Part shown: one piece after another, positions 1 through 10,076 of the stretch
How positions within the stretch are numbered: the first letter of the stretch is position 1
How the letters are laid out: each line of letters begins with the position of its first letter
Origin: Coriaria nepalensis
Lineage: Eukaryota; Streptophyta; Magnoliopsida; Cucurbitales; Coriariaceae
Reading direction: 5' to 3'
DNA: 64,000 nt
Assembly (NCBI GenBank): GCA_027186245.1
Contig: CP114481.1
Span: 23,839,501-23,903,500 of the forward strand
The notes under the pieces: generated by a model
What the model saw: only the letters and a program-made list of their open reading frames with translations
The model's database searches: none
Told to the model about the DNA's origin: nothing
Made by a program: the position numbers and the translations under genes

Positions 1-509
1 TTCAGTAGATTAATTACAAGTTATGTAAGAAAATAATGTTTGTAGGGCGAAAATAGAATTCGTTCAAATTAATTTAGAATGATTTAATGACTAGAAGAGA
101 CTTACTGACATGACTTTAAGGCTAAACAAATGCATTGTTGCCTATAATAGATCAACTGCAAGTTATGCAAGAAAGTCATGTTTAAAGGCCGAATTTCGTT
201 CGAAGTGATTTAGAAAGATTTATTGACTAAAGGAGATGCAATAATACGACTTTACGGCTAAAAAATGCATAGTTGCCATCAATAGATCAATTGCAAGTTA
301 GGCATGAAAGTCGCATTTTAAATGCAAAAAGAGAATTGGTTCGAAGTGCCTTCAAACAATTTAATGATTGAAAAGACTGAGTGATATGCTTTTTAATGCT
401 AAAATAATGCATTGTTGTCTTCAATAGATAAATTACAAGTTATGTAAGAAAATAATGTTTGAAGGGCGAAAATAGAATTCGTCCATATTAATTTAGAATG
501 ATTTAATGA

Positions 510-531
510 CTAGAAGAGACTTACTGACATG
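510..531 (+). other. Conversion-like patch from T1 A into T2 A
   Basis: All other T2 copies (3360, 6298, 7978, 12174) read CTCAAAGAGACTCAGTGATATG here in effect, but copy 1 carries the T1-type bases (TAGAAGAG, then CTTACTGACATG). The rare TTACTG is a T1 mark, seen at 101-106. Flanking T2 marks are intact on both sides: CATATT just before 490 and CTTTTAATAG near 560. The exchanged tract is therefore roughly 20-75 bp. A short gene-conversion event is the simplest reading; several coincident point mutations would be needed otherwise. Confidence 0.7.
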
Positions 532-1262
532 ACTTTAAGGCTAAACAAATGCATTGTTGCTTTTAATAGATCAACTGCAAGTTACGCACAAAAGCCATGT
601 TTAAAAGCCGAATTTCATTCGAAGTGACTTGGAACGATTTACTAACTAAAAGAGACGCAAAAATATGAATTTAAGGCAAAAGAAATGAATAGTTACCTTC
701 AATAGATCAAGTGCAAGTTATGCATGAAAGTCGTGTTTTAAATACCAAAATAGAATTGGTTCGAAGTGCCTTCAAACAATTTAATGATTGAAAAGACTGA
801 GTGATATGCTTTTTAATGGTAAAATAATGGATTGTTGTGTTCAGTAGATTAATTGCAAGTTATGCAAGAAAATAATGTTTGAAGGGCGAAAATAGAATTC
901 GTTCGAATTAATTGAGAATGATTTAATGACTAGAAGAGACTTAGTGACATGACTTTAAGGCTAAACAAATGCATTGTTGCCTATAATAGATCAACTGCAA
1001 GTTATGCACGAAAGTCCAGTTTAAAGCCCAAATTTCGTTTGAAGTGATTAAGAATGATTTACTGATTAAAAGAGACGCAAAAATATGACTTTAAGGCTAA
1101 CAAAATGCATAGTTGCCATCAATAGATCAATTGCAAGTTAGGCATGAAAGTCGCATTTTAAATGCAAAAAGAGAATTGGTTCGAAGTGCCTTCAAACAAT
1201 TTAATGATTGAAAAGACTAAGTGATATGCTTTTTAATGCTAAAATAATGCATTGTTGTCTTC

Positions 1263-1404
1263 AGTAGATTAATTACAAATTATGTAACAAAATAATGTTT
1301 GTAGGGCGAAAATAGAATTCGTTCGAATTAATTTAGAAAGATTTAATGACTAGAAGAGACTTAGTGACATGACTTTAAGGCTAAACAAATGCATTGTTGC
1401 CTAT
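1263..1404 (+). repeat. Representative monomer A (142 bp, subfamily 1)
   Basis: This is the first monomer of the trimer. It opens AGTAGATTAATTAC and ends AATGCATTGTTGCCTAT. It carries an EcoRI site (GAATTC, 1315-1320), present in most A monomers, so EcoRI should release about 420 bp fragments. The site overlaps a dyad at 1316-1329, AATTCG-TT-CGAATT. A is distinguished from C by the GGGCGAAAATAG block, and from B by 6 extra bases in that block. Shared landmarks with B and C are AAGTTA near base 15, GTTCGAA mid-monomer, a TTTAATGA or TTTACTGA box, and an ATGCAT (NsiI) near the 3' end. A monomers exist in at least three variants; this is the commonest, with GTTCGAATTAATT and GACTAGAAGAGACTTAG. 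Confidence 0.93.
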
Positions 1405-1541
1405 AATAGATCAACTGCAAGTTATGCACGAAAGTCATGTTTAAAGCCCGAAATTCGTTCGAAGTGATTCAGAATGATTTACTGATTAAAAAAGACCCAA
1501 AAATATGACTTTAAGGCTAAAAAAAATGCATAGTTGCCATC
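1405..1541 (+). repeat. Representative monomer B (135-137 bp)
   Basis: This is the second monomer of the trimer. It begins AATAGATCAACTGCAAGTTA and ends GCATAGTTGCCATC. It is 5-7 bp shorter than A and C, because B has GGCCG-AATT where A has GGGCGAAAATAGAATT. B contains TTCGTTCGAAGTGATTT, which gives a TTCGAA palindrome. Length varies mainly through an A-run before ATGCATAG (A5 to A8), which explains the 418-421 bp spread of trimer length. B is the monomer missing from the two A-C dimers. Confidence 0.92.
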
Positions 1542-1683
1542 AATAGATCAATTGTAAGTTAGGCATGAAAGTCGTGTTTTAAATGCAAAAAGAGAATTGG
1601 TTCGAAGTGCCTTCAAACAATTTAATGATTGAAAAGACTGAGTGATATGCTTTTTAATGCTAAAATAATGCAGTGTTGTCCTC
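1542..1683 (+). repeat. Representative monomer C (142 bp)
   Basis: This is the third monomer of the trimer. It begins AATAGATCAATTG and ends ATGCATTGTTGTCCTC or, more often, GTCTTC. It appears the best conserved of the three: the stretch from GGTTCGAAGTGCC through TTCAAACAATTTAATGATTG to GAAAAGACTGAGTGATATGC is nearly invariant across the window. It contains an imperfect hairpin, TTCGAAG-TGC-CTTCAAA, with six of seven possible pairs. The main variable positions are AAGTTAGGC versus AAGTTATGC, GTCGCG versus GTCGTG, AAATGC versus AAATAC, and CTTTTTAATGC versus CTTTTTAAAGC. They are useful for tracking HOR identity and junctions. Confidence 0.93.
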
Positions 1684-2940
1684 AGTAGATTAATTACAAG
1701 TTATGTAAGAAAATAATGTTTGTAGGGCGAAAATAGAATTCGTTCGAATTAATTTAGAATGATTTACTGACTAGAAGAGACTTAGTGACATGACTTTAAG
1801 GCTAAACAAATGCATTGTTGCCTATAATAGATCAACTGCAAGTTATGCACGAAAGTCATGTTTAAAGGCCGAATTTCGTTCGAAGTGATTTAGAAAGATT
1901 TAATGACTAAAGGAGATGCAATAATACGACTTTACGGCAAAAAAATGCATAGTTGCCATCAATAGATCAACTGCAAGTTATGCATGAAAGTCGCGTTTTA
2001 AAGGCACAAAGAGAATTGGTTCGAAGTGCCTTCAAACAATTTAATGATTGAAAAGACTGAGTGATATGCTTTTCAAAGCTAAAATAATGCATTCTTGTCT
2101 TCAGTAGATTAATTACAAATTATGTAAGAAAATAATATTTGTAGGGCGAAAATAGAATTCGTTCGAATTAATTTAGAATGATTTAATGACTAGAGGAGAC
2201 TTAGTGACATCATTTTAAGGCTAAACAAATGCATTGTTGCCTATAATAGATCAACTGCAAGTTATGCACGAAAGTCATGTTTAAAGGCCGAATTTTGTTC
2301 GAAGTGATTTAGAATGATTTAATGAGTAAAGGATATCCAATAATACAACTTTACGGCTAAAAACTGCATAGTTGCCATCAATAGATCAATTGCAAGTTAG
2401 GCATGAAAGTCGCGTTTCAAATGCAAAAAGAGAATTAGTTCGAAGTGCCTTCAAACAATTTAATGTTTGAAAAGACTGAGTGATATGCTTTTTAAAGCTA
2501 AAATAATGCATTCTTGTTTTCAGTAGACTAATTACAAATTATGTTGGAAAATAATGTTTGTAGGGCGAAAATAGAATTCGTTCGAATTAATTTAGAATGA
2601 TTTAATGAGTAGAGGAGACTTAGTGACATGATTTTAAGGCTAAACAAATGCATTGTTGCCTATAATAGATCCACTGCAAGTTATGCACGAAAGTCATGTT
2701 TAAAGGCCGAAATTCGTTCGAAGTGATTTAGAATGATTTACTAATTAAAAGAGACGCAAAAATATGACTTTAAGGCTAAAAAAATGATAGTTGCCATCAA
2801 TAGATCAATTGCAAGTTAGGCCTGAAAGTCGCGTTTTAAATGCAAAAAGAGAATTGGTTCGAAGTGCCCTCAAACAATTTAATGATTGAAAAGACTGAGT
2901 GATATGCTTTTTAATGCTAAAATAATGCATTGTTGTCTTC

Positions 2941-5878
2941 AGTAGATTAATTACAAGTTATGTAAGAAAATAATGTTTGTAGGGCGAAAATAGAATTCGT
3001 TCAAATTAATTTAGAATGATTTAATGACTAGAAGAGACTGACTGACATGACTTTAAGGCTAAACAAATGCATTGTTGCCTATAATAGATCAACTGCAAGT
3101 TATGCAAGAAAGTCATGTTTAAAGGCCGAATTTCGTTCGAAGTGATTTAGAAAGATTTAATGACTAAAGGAGATGCAATAATACGACTTTACGGCTAAAA
3201 AATGCATAGTTGCCATCAATAGATCAATTGCAAGTTAGGCATGAAAGTCGCGTTTTAAATGCAAAAAGAGAATTGGTTCGAAGTGCCTTCAAACAATTTA
3301 ATGATTGAAAAGACTGAGTGATATGCTTTTTAATGCTAAAATAATGCATTGTTGTCTTCAATAGATAAATTACAAGTTATGTAAGAAAATAATGTTTGAA
3401 GGGCGAAAATAGAATTCGTTCATATTAATTTAGAATGATTTAATGACTCAAAGAGACTCAGTGATATGACTTTAAGGCTAAACAAATGCATTGTTGCTTT
3501 TAATAGATCAACTGCAAGTTACGCACGAAAGCCATGTTTAAAGGCCGAATTTCATTCGAAGTGACTTGGAACGATTTACTAACTAAAAGAGATGCAAGAA
3601 TATGAATTTAAGGCAAAAAAAATGAATAGTTACCTTCAATAGATCAAGTGCAAGTTATGCATGAAAGTCGTGTTTTAAATACAAAAATAGAATTGGTTCG
3701 AAGTGCCTTCAAACAATTTAATGATTGAAAAGACTGAGTGATATGCTTTTTAATGGTAAAATAATGGATTGTTGTGTTCAGTAGATTAATTGCAAGTTAT
3801 GCAAGAAAATAATGTTTGAAGGGCGAAAATAGAATTCGTTCGAATTAATTGAGAATGATTTAATGACTAGAAGAGACTTAGTGACATGACTTTAAGGCTA
3901 AACAAATGCATTGTTGCCTATAATAGATCAACTGCAAGTTATGCACGAAAGTCCAGTTTAAAGCCCAAATTTCGTTTGAAGTGATTTAGAATGATTTACT
4001 GATTAAAAGAGACGCAAAAATATGACTTTAAGGCTAACAAAATGCATAGTTGCCATCAATAGATCAATTGCAAGTTAGGCATGAAAGTCGCATTTTAAAT
4101 GCAAAAAGAGAATTGGTTCGAAGTGCCTTCAAACAATTTAATTATTGAAAAGACTGAGTGATATGCTTTTTAATGCTAAAATAATGCATTGTTGTCTTCA
4201 GTAGATTAATTACAAATTATGTAACAAAATAATGTTTGTAGGGCGAAAATAGAATTCGTTCGAATTAATTTAGAAAGATTTAATGACTAGAAGAGACTTA
4301 GTGACATGACTTTAAGGCTAAACAAATGCATTGTTGCCTATAATAGATCAACTGCAAGTTATGCACGAAAGTCATGTTTAAAGGCCGAAATTCGTTCGAA
4401 GTGATTCAGAATGATTTACTGATTAAAAAAGACCCAAAAATATGACTTTAAGGCTAAAAAAAATGCATAGTTGCCATCAATAGATCAATTGTAAGTTAGG
4501 CATGAAAGTCGTGTTTTAAATGCAAAAAGAGAATTGGTTCGAAGTGCCTTCAAACAATTTAATGATTGAAAAGACTGAGTGATATGCTTTTTAATGCTAA
4601 AATAATGCATTGTTGTCCTCAGTAGATTAATTACAAGTTATGTAAGAAAATAATGTTTGTAGGGCGAAAATAGAATTCGTTCGAATTAATTTAGAATGAT
4701 TTACTGACTAGAAGAGACTTAGTGACATGACTTTAAGGCTAAACAAATGCATTGTTGCCTATAATAGATCAACTGCAAGTTATGCACGAAAGTCATGTTT
4801 AAAGGCCGAATTTCGTTCGAAGTGATTTAGAAAGATTTAATGACTAAAGGAGATGCAATAATACGACTTTACGGCAAAAAAATGCATAGTTGCCATCAAT
4901 AGATCAACTGCAAGTTATGCATGAAAGTCGCGTTTTAAAGGCACAAAGAGAATTGGTTCGAAGTGCCTTCAAACAATTTAATGATTGAAAAGACTGAGTG
5001 ATATGCTTTTCAAAGCTAAAATAATGCATTCTTGTCTTCAGTAGATTAATTACAAATTATGTAAGAAAATAATATTTGTAGGGCGAAAATAGAATTCGTT
5101 CGAATTAATTTAGAATGATTTAATGACTAGAGGAGACTTAGTGACATGATTTTAAGGCTAAACAAATGCATTGTTGCCTATAATAGATCAACTGCAAGTT
5201 ATGCACGAAAGTCATGTTTAAAGGCCGAATTTTGTTCGAAGTGATTTAGAATGATTTAATGAGTAAAGGAGATCCAATAATACAACTTTACGGCTAAAAA
5301 CTGCATTGTTGTCATCAATAGATCAATTGCAAGTTAGGCATGAAAGTCGCGTTTCAAATGCAAAAAGAGAATTAGTTCGAAGTGCCTTCAAACAATTTAA
5401 TGATTGAAAAGACTGAGTGATATGCTTTTTAAAGCTAAAATAATGCATTCTTGTTTTCAGTAGACTAATTACAAATTATGTTGGAAAATAATGTTTGTAG
5501 GGCGAAAATAGAATTCGTTCGAATTAATTTAGAATGATTTAATGAGTAGAGGAGACTTAGTGACATGATTTTAAGGCTAAACAAATGCATTGTTGCCTAT
5601 AATAGATCCACTGCAAGTTATGCACGAAAGTCATGTTTAAAGGCCGAAATTCGTTCGAAGTGATTTAGAATGATTTACTAATTAAAAGAGACGCAAAAAT
5701 ATGACTTTAAGGCTAAAAAAATGCATAGTTGCCATCAATAGATCAATTGCAAGTTAGGCCTGAAAGTCGCGTTTTAAATGCAAAAAGAGAATTGGTTCGA
5801 AGTGCCTTCAAACAATTTAATGATTGAAAAGACTGAGTGATATGCTTTTTAATGCTAAAATAATGCATTGTTGTCTTC
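2941..5878. repeat. 7-trimer HOR, copy 2 (2,938 bp)
   Basis: Trimer starts at 2941, 3360, 3780, 4200, 4621, 5040 and 5459 repeat T1-T7 in the same order as copy 1, with only scattered single-base differences apart from the T2 patch. All seven diagnostic marks are present. It serves as the cleanest reference copy of this HOR in the window. Confidence 0.93.
3360..3779 (+). repeat. Trimer subfamily 2 archetype (A2-B2-C2)
   Basis: This is a diverged trimer type. A2 (3360-3501) opens AATAGATAAATTAC, has GTTCATATTAATT instead of GTTCGAATT, then ACTCAAAGAGACTCAGTGATATG, and ends TTGCTTTT. B2 (3502-3637) has TTACGCACGAAAGCCATG and TTCATTCGAAGTGACTTGGAACG, and ends TAGTTACCTTC. C2 (3638-3779) has CAAGTGCAAGTTATGC, GTCGTG and AAATACAAAAATAG. 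Later in the window A2 usually carries ACTCGAAGAGACTC. The linked changes across three monomers show that the trimer, not the monomer, has been the unit of homogenisation. Confidence 0.88.
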
Positions 5879-6297
5879 AGTAGATTAATTACAAGTTATG
5901 TAAGAAAATAATGTTTGTAGGGCGAAAATAGAATTCGTTCAAATTAATTTAGAATGATTTAATGACTAGAAGAGACTTACTGACATGACTTTAAGGCTAA
6001 ACAAATGCATTGTTGCCTATAATAGATCAACTGCAAGTTATGCAAGAAAGTCATGTTTAAAGGCCGAATTTCGTTCGAAGTGATTTAGAAAGATTTAATG
6101 ACTAAAGGAGATGCAATAATACGACTTTACGGCTAAAAAATGCATAGTTGCCATCAATAGATCAATTGCAAGTTAGGCATGAAAGTCGCGTTTTAAATGC
6201 AAAAAGAGAATTGGTTCGAAGTGCCTTCAAACAATTTAATGATTGAAAAGACTGAGTGATATGCTTTTTAATGCTAAAATAATGCATTGTTGTCTTC

Positions 6298-9200
6298 AAT
6301 AGATAAATTACAAGTTATGTAAGAAAATAATGTTTGAAGGGCGAAAATAGAATTCGTTCATATTAATTTAGAATGATTTAATGACTCAAAGAGACTCAGT
6401 GATATGACTTTAAGGCTAAACAAATGCATTGTTGCTTTTAATAGATAAACTGCAAGTTACGCACGAAAGCCATGTTTAAAGGCCGAATTTCATTCGAAGT
6501 GACTTGGAACGATTTACTAACTAAAAGAGATGCAAAAATATGAATTTAAAGCAAAAAAAATGAATAGTTACCTTCAATAGATCAAGTGCAAGTTATGCAT
6601 GAAAGTCGTGTTTTAAATACAAAAATAGAATTTGTTCGAAGTGCCTTCAAACAATTTAATGATTGAAAAGACTGAGTGATATGCTTTTTAATGGTAAAAT
6701 AATGGATTGTTGTGTTCAGTAGATTAATTGCAAGTTATGCAAGAGAATAATGTTTGAAGGGCGAAAATAGAATTCGTTCGAATTAATTGAGAATGATTTA
6801 ATGACTAGAAGAGACTTAGTGACATGACTTTAAGGCTAAACAAATGCATTGTTGCCTATAATAGATCAACTGCAAGTTATGCACGAAAGTCCAGTTTAAA
6901 GCCCAAATTTCGTTTGAAGTGATTTAGAATGATTTACTGATTAAAAGAGACGCAAAAATATGACTTTAAGGCTAACAAAATGCATAGTTGCCATCAATAG
7001 ATCAATTGCAAGTTAGGCATGAAAGTCGCATTTTAAATGCAAAAAGAGAATTGGTTCGAAGTGCCTTCAAACAATTTAATGATTGAAAAGACTGAGTGAT
7101 ATGCTTTTTAATGCTAAAATAATGCATTGTTGTCTTCAGTAGATTAATTACAAATTATGTAACAAAATAATGTTTGTAGGGCGAAAATAGAATTCGTTCG
7201 AATTAATTTAGAAAGATTTAATGACTAGAAGAGACTTAGTGACATGACTTTAAGGCTAAACAAATGCATTGTTGCCTATAATAGATCAACTGCAAGTTAT
7301 GCACGAAAGTCATGTTTAAAGGCCGAAATTCGTTCGAAGTGATTCAGAATGATTTACTGATTAAAAAAGACCCAAAAATATGACTTTAAGGCTAAAAAAA
7401 ATGCATAGTTGCCATCAATAGATCAATTGTAAGTTAGGCATGAAAGTCGTGTTTTAAATGCAAAAAGAGAATTGGTTCGAAGTGCCTTCAAACAATTTAA
7501 TGATTGAAAAGACTGAGTGATATGCTTTTTAATGCTAAAATAATGCATTGTTGTCCTCAGTAGATTAATTACAAGTTATGTAAGAAAATAATGTTTGTAG
7601 GGCGAAAATAGAATTCGTTCGAATTAATTTAGAATGATTTAATGACTAGAAGAGACTTAGTGACATGACTTTAAGGCTAAACAAATGCATTGTTGCCTAT
7701 AATAGATCAACTGCAAGTTATGCACGAAAGTCAGGTTTAAAGGCCGAATTTCGTTCGAAGTGATTTAGAAAGATTTAATGACTAAAGGAGATGCAATAAT
7801 ACGACTTTACGGCTAAAAAATGCATAGTTGCCATCAATAGATCAACTGCAAGTTATGCATGAAAGTCGCGTTTTAAAGGCACAAAGAGAATTGGTTCGAA
7901 GTGCCTTCAAACAATTTAATGATTGAAAAGACTGAGTGATATGCTTTTTAATGCTAAAATAATGCATTGTTGTCTTCAATAGATAAATTACAAGTTATGT
8001 AAGAAAATAATGTTTGAAGGGCGAAAATAGAATTCGTTCATATTAATTTAGAATGATTTAATGACTCAAAGAGACTCAGTGATATGACTTTAAGGCTAAA
8101 CAAATGCATTGTTGCTTTTAATAGATCAACTGCAAGTTACGCACGAAAGCCATGTTTAAAGGCCGAATTTCATTCGAAGTGACTTGGAACGATTTACTAA
8201 CTAAAAGAGATGCAAAAATATGAATTTAAAGCAAAAAAAATGAATAGTTACCTTCAATAGATCAAGTGCAAGTTATGCATGAAAGTCGTGTTTTAAATAC
8301 AAAAATAGAATTGGTTCGAAGTGCCTTCAAACAATTTAATGATTGAAAAGACTGAGTGATATGCTTTTTAATGGTAAAATAATGGATTGTTGTGTTCAGT
8401 AGATTAATTACAAGTTATGCAAGAAAATAATGTTTGAAGGGCGAAAATAGAATTCGTTCGAATTAATTGAGAATGATTTAATGACTAGAAGAGACTTAGT
8501 GACATGACTTTAAGGCTAAACAAATGCATTGTTGCCTATAATAGATCAACTGCAAGTTATGCACGAAAGTCCAGTTTAAAGCCCAAATTTCGTTTGAAGT
8601 GATTTAGAATGATTTACTGATTAAAAGAGACGCAAAAATATGACTTTAAGGCTAACAAAATGCATAGTTGCCATCAATAGATCAATTGCAAGTTAGGCAT
8701 GAAAGTCGCATTTTAAATGCAAAAAGAGAATTGGTTCGAAGTGCCTTCAAACAATTTAATGATTGAAAAGACTGAGTGATATGCTTTTTAATGCTAAAAT
8801 AATGCATTGTTGTCTTCAGTAGATTAATTACAAATTATGTAACAAAATAATGTTTGTAGGGCGAAAATAGAATTCGTTCGAATTAATTTAGAAAGATTTA
8901 ATGACTAGAAGAGACTTAGTGACATGACTTTAAGGCTAAACAAATGCATTGTTGCCTATAATAGATCAACTGCAAGTTATGCACGAAAGTCATGTTTAAA
9001 GGCCGAAATTCGTTCGAAGTGATTCAGAATGATTTACTGATTAAAAAAGACCCAAAAATATGACTTTAAGGCTAAAAAAAATGCATAGTTGCCATCAATA
9101 GATCAATTGTAAGTTAGGCATGAAAGTCGTGTTTTAAATGCAAAAAGAGAATTGGTTCGAAGTGCCTTCAAACAATTTAATGATTGAAAAGACTGAGTGA

Positions 9201-9657
9201 TATGCTTTTTAATGCTAAAATAATGCATTGTTGTCCTCAGTAGATTAATTACAAGTTATGTAAGAAAATAATGTTTGTAGGGCGAAAATAGAATTCGTTC
9301 GAATTAATTTAGAATGATTTACTGACTAGAAGAGACTTAGTGACATGACTTTAAGGCTAAACAAATGCATTGTTGCCTATAATAGATCAACTGCAAGTTA
9401 TGCACGAAAGTCAGGTTTAAAGGCCGAATTTCGTTCGAAGTGATTTAGAAAGATTTAATGACTAAAGGAGATGCAATAATACGACTTTACGGCTAAAAAA
9501 TGCATAGTTGCCATCAATAGATCAACTGCAAGTTATGCATGAAAGTCGCGTTTTAAAGGCACAAAGAGAATTGGTTCGAAGTGCCTTCAAACAATTTAAT
9601 GATTGAAAAGACTGAGTGATATGCTTTTCAAAGCTAAAATAATGCATTCTTGTCTTC
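6298..9657. repeat. Direct duplication of four trimers (2 x 1,680 bp)
   Basis: 6298-7977 and 7978-9657 match almost base for base at a shift of 1,680 bp. The seam lies in the C monomer of the first T5. That C starts as T5 type (AAAGGCACAAAG, about 7875-7887) and ends as T1 type (CTTTTTAATGC then GTTGTCTTCAATAG, about 7944 onward). The exchange therefore occurred within about 60 bp of well-conserved C sequence. The second T5 keeps the normal T5 end, CTTTTCAAAGC. Confidence 0.85.
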
Positions 9658-10076
9658 AGTAGATTAATTACAAATTATGTAAGAAAATAATATTTGTAGG
9701 GCGAAAATAGAATTCGTTCGAATTAATTTAGAATGATTTAATGACTAGAGGAGACTTAGTGACATGATTTTAAGGCTAAACAAATGCATTGTTGCCTATA
9801 ATAGATCAACTGCAAGTTATGCACGAAAGTCATGTTTAAAGGCCGAATTTTGTTCGAAGTGATTTAGAATGATTTAATGAGTAAAGGAGATCCAATAATA
9901 CAACTTTACGGCTAAAAACTGCATAGTTGCCATCAATAGATCAATTGCAAGTTAGGCCTGAAAGTCGCGTTTTAAATGCAAAAAGAGAATTGGTTCGAAG
10001 TGCCTTCAAACAATTTAATGATTGAAAAGACTGAGTGATATGCTTTTTAATGCTAAAATAATGCATTGTTGTCTTC
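9658..10076. repeat. Fused T6/T7 trimer (one-trimer deletion)
   Basis: A and B are T6 (AATAATATTTG; GAGTAAAGGAGATCCAATAATACAAC; AAAAACTGCATAG). C is T7 (AAGTTAGGCCTGAAAG with CTTTTTAATGC). The switch lies between about 9917 and 9957. One 420 bp trimer has been lost in register, as expected from unequal exchange between neighbouring trimers. Confidence 0.82.

Larger units (their letters stand above)
4..2940. repeat. 7-trimer HOR, copy 1 (2,937 bp)
   Basis: Trimer starts at 4, 423, 843, 1263, 1684, 2103 and 2522 form an ordered set T1-T7. Diagnostic marks: T1 GTTCAAATT with CTTACTGAC; T2 AATAGATAAATTAC; T3 GTGTTCAGTAG with AATTGAGAATG; T4 ATGTAACAAAATAATG; T5 GTCCTCAGTAG with AAAGGCACAAAG in C; T6 AATAATATTTG with AGATCCAAT or ATATCCAAT; T7 CAGTAGACTAATT with ATGTTGG. 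The same order recurs at 2941. A one-base deletion in the ATGCATAG of T7 B (ATGATAG) makes this copy 2,937 rather than 2,938 bp. Confidence 0.93.
5879..10076. repeat. 7-trimer HOR, copy 3, expanded to ten trimers
   Basis: Trimer order is T1 T2 T3 T4 T5, then T2 T3 T4 T5 and a fused T6/T7. The T2-T5 block is present twice (6298-7977 and 7978-9657, 1,680 bp each), and one trimer has been lost at the T6/T7 fusion. The net length is 4,198 bp, exactly ten trimers. Both T5 copies share the private variant CAGGTTTAAAGG (near 7731 and 9411), so the duplication followed that mutation. Confidence 0.88.

Noticed and set aside
1405..1541. True CENP-B box in monomer B
   Set aside because: The essential CGGG half of the motif is absent (TGAT), so it does not meet the accepted consensus.
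7944..7977. ATGCAT-rich stretches as promoters or origins
   Set aside because: TATA-like and A-rich tracts occur in every monomer because of base composition; nothing sets any one copy apart.
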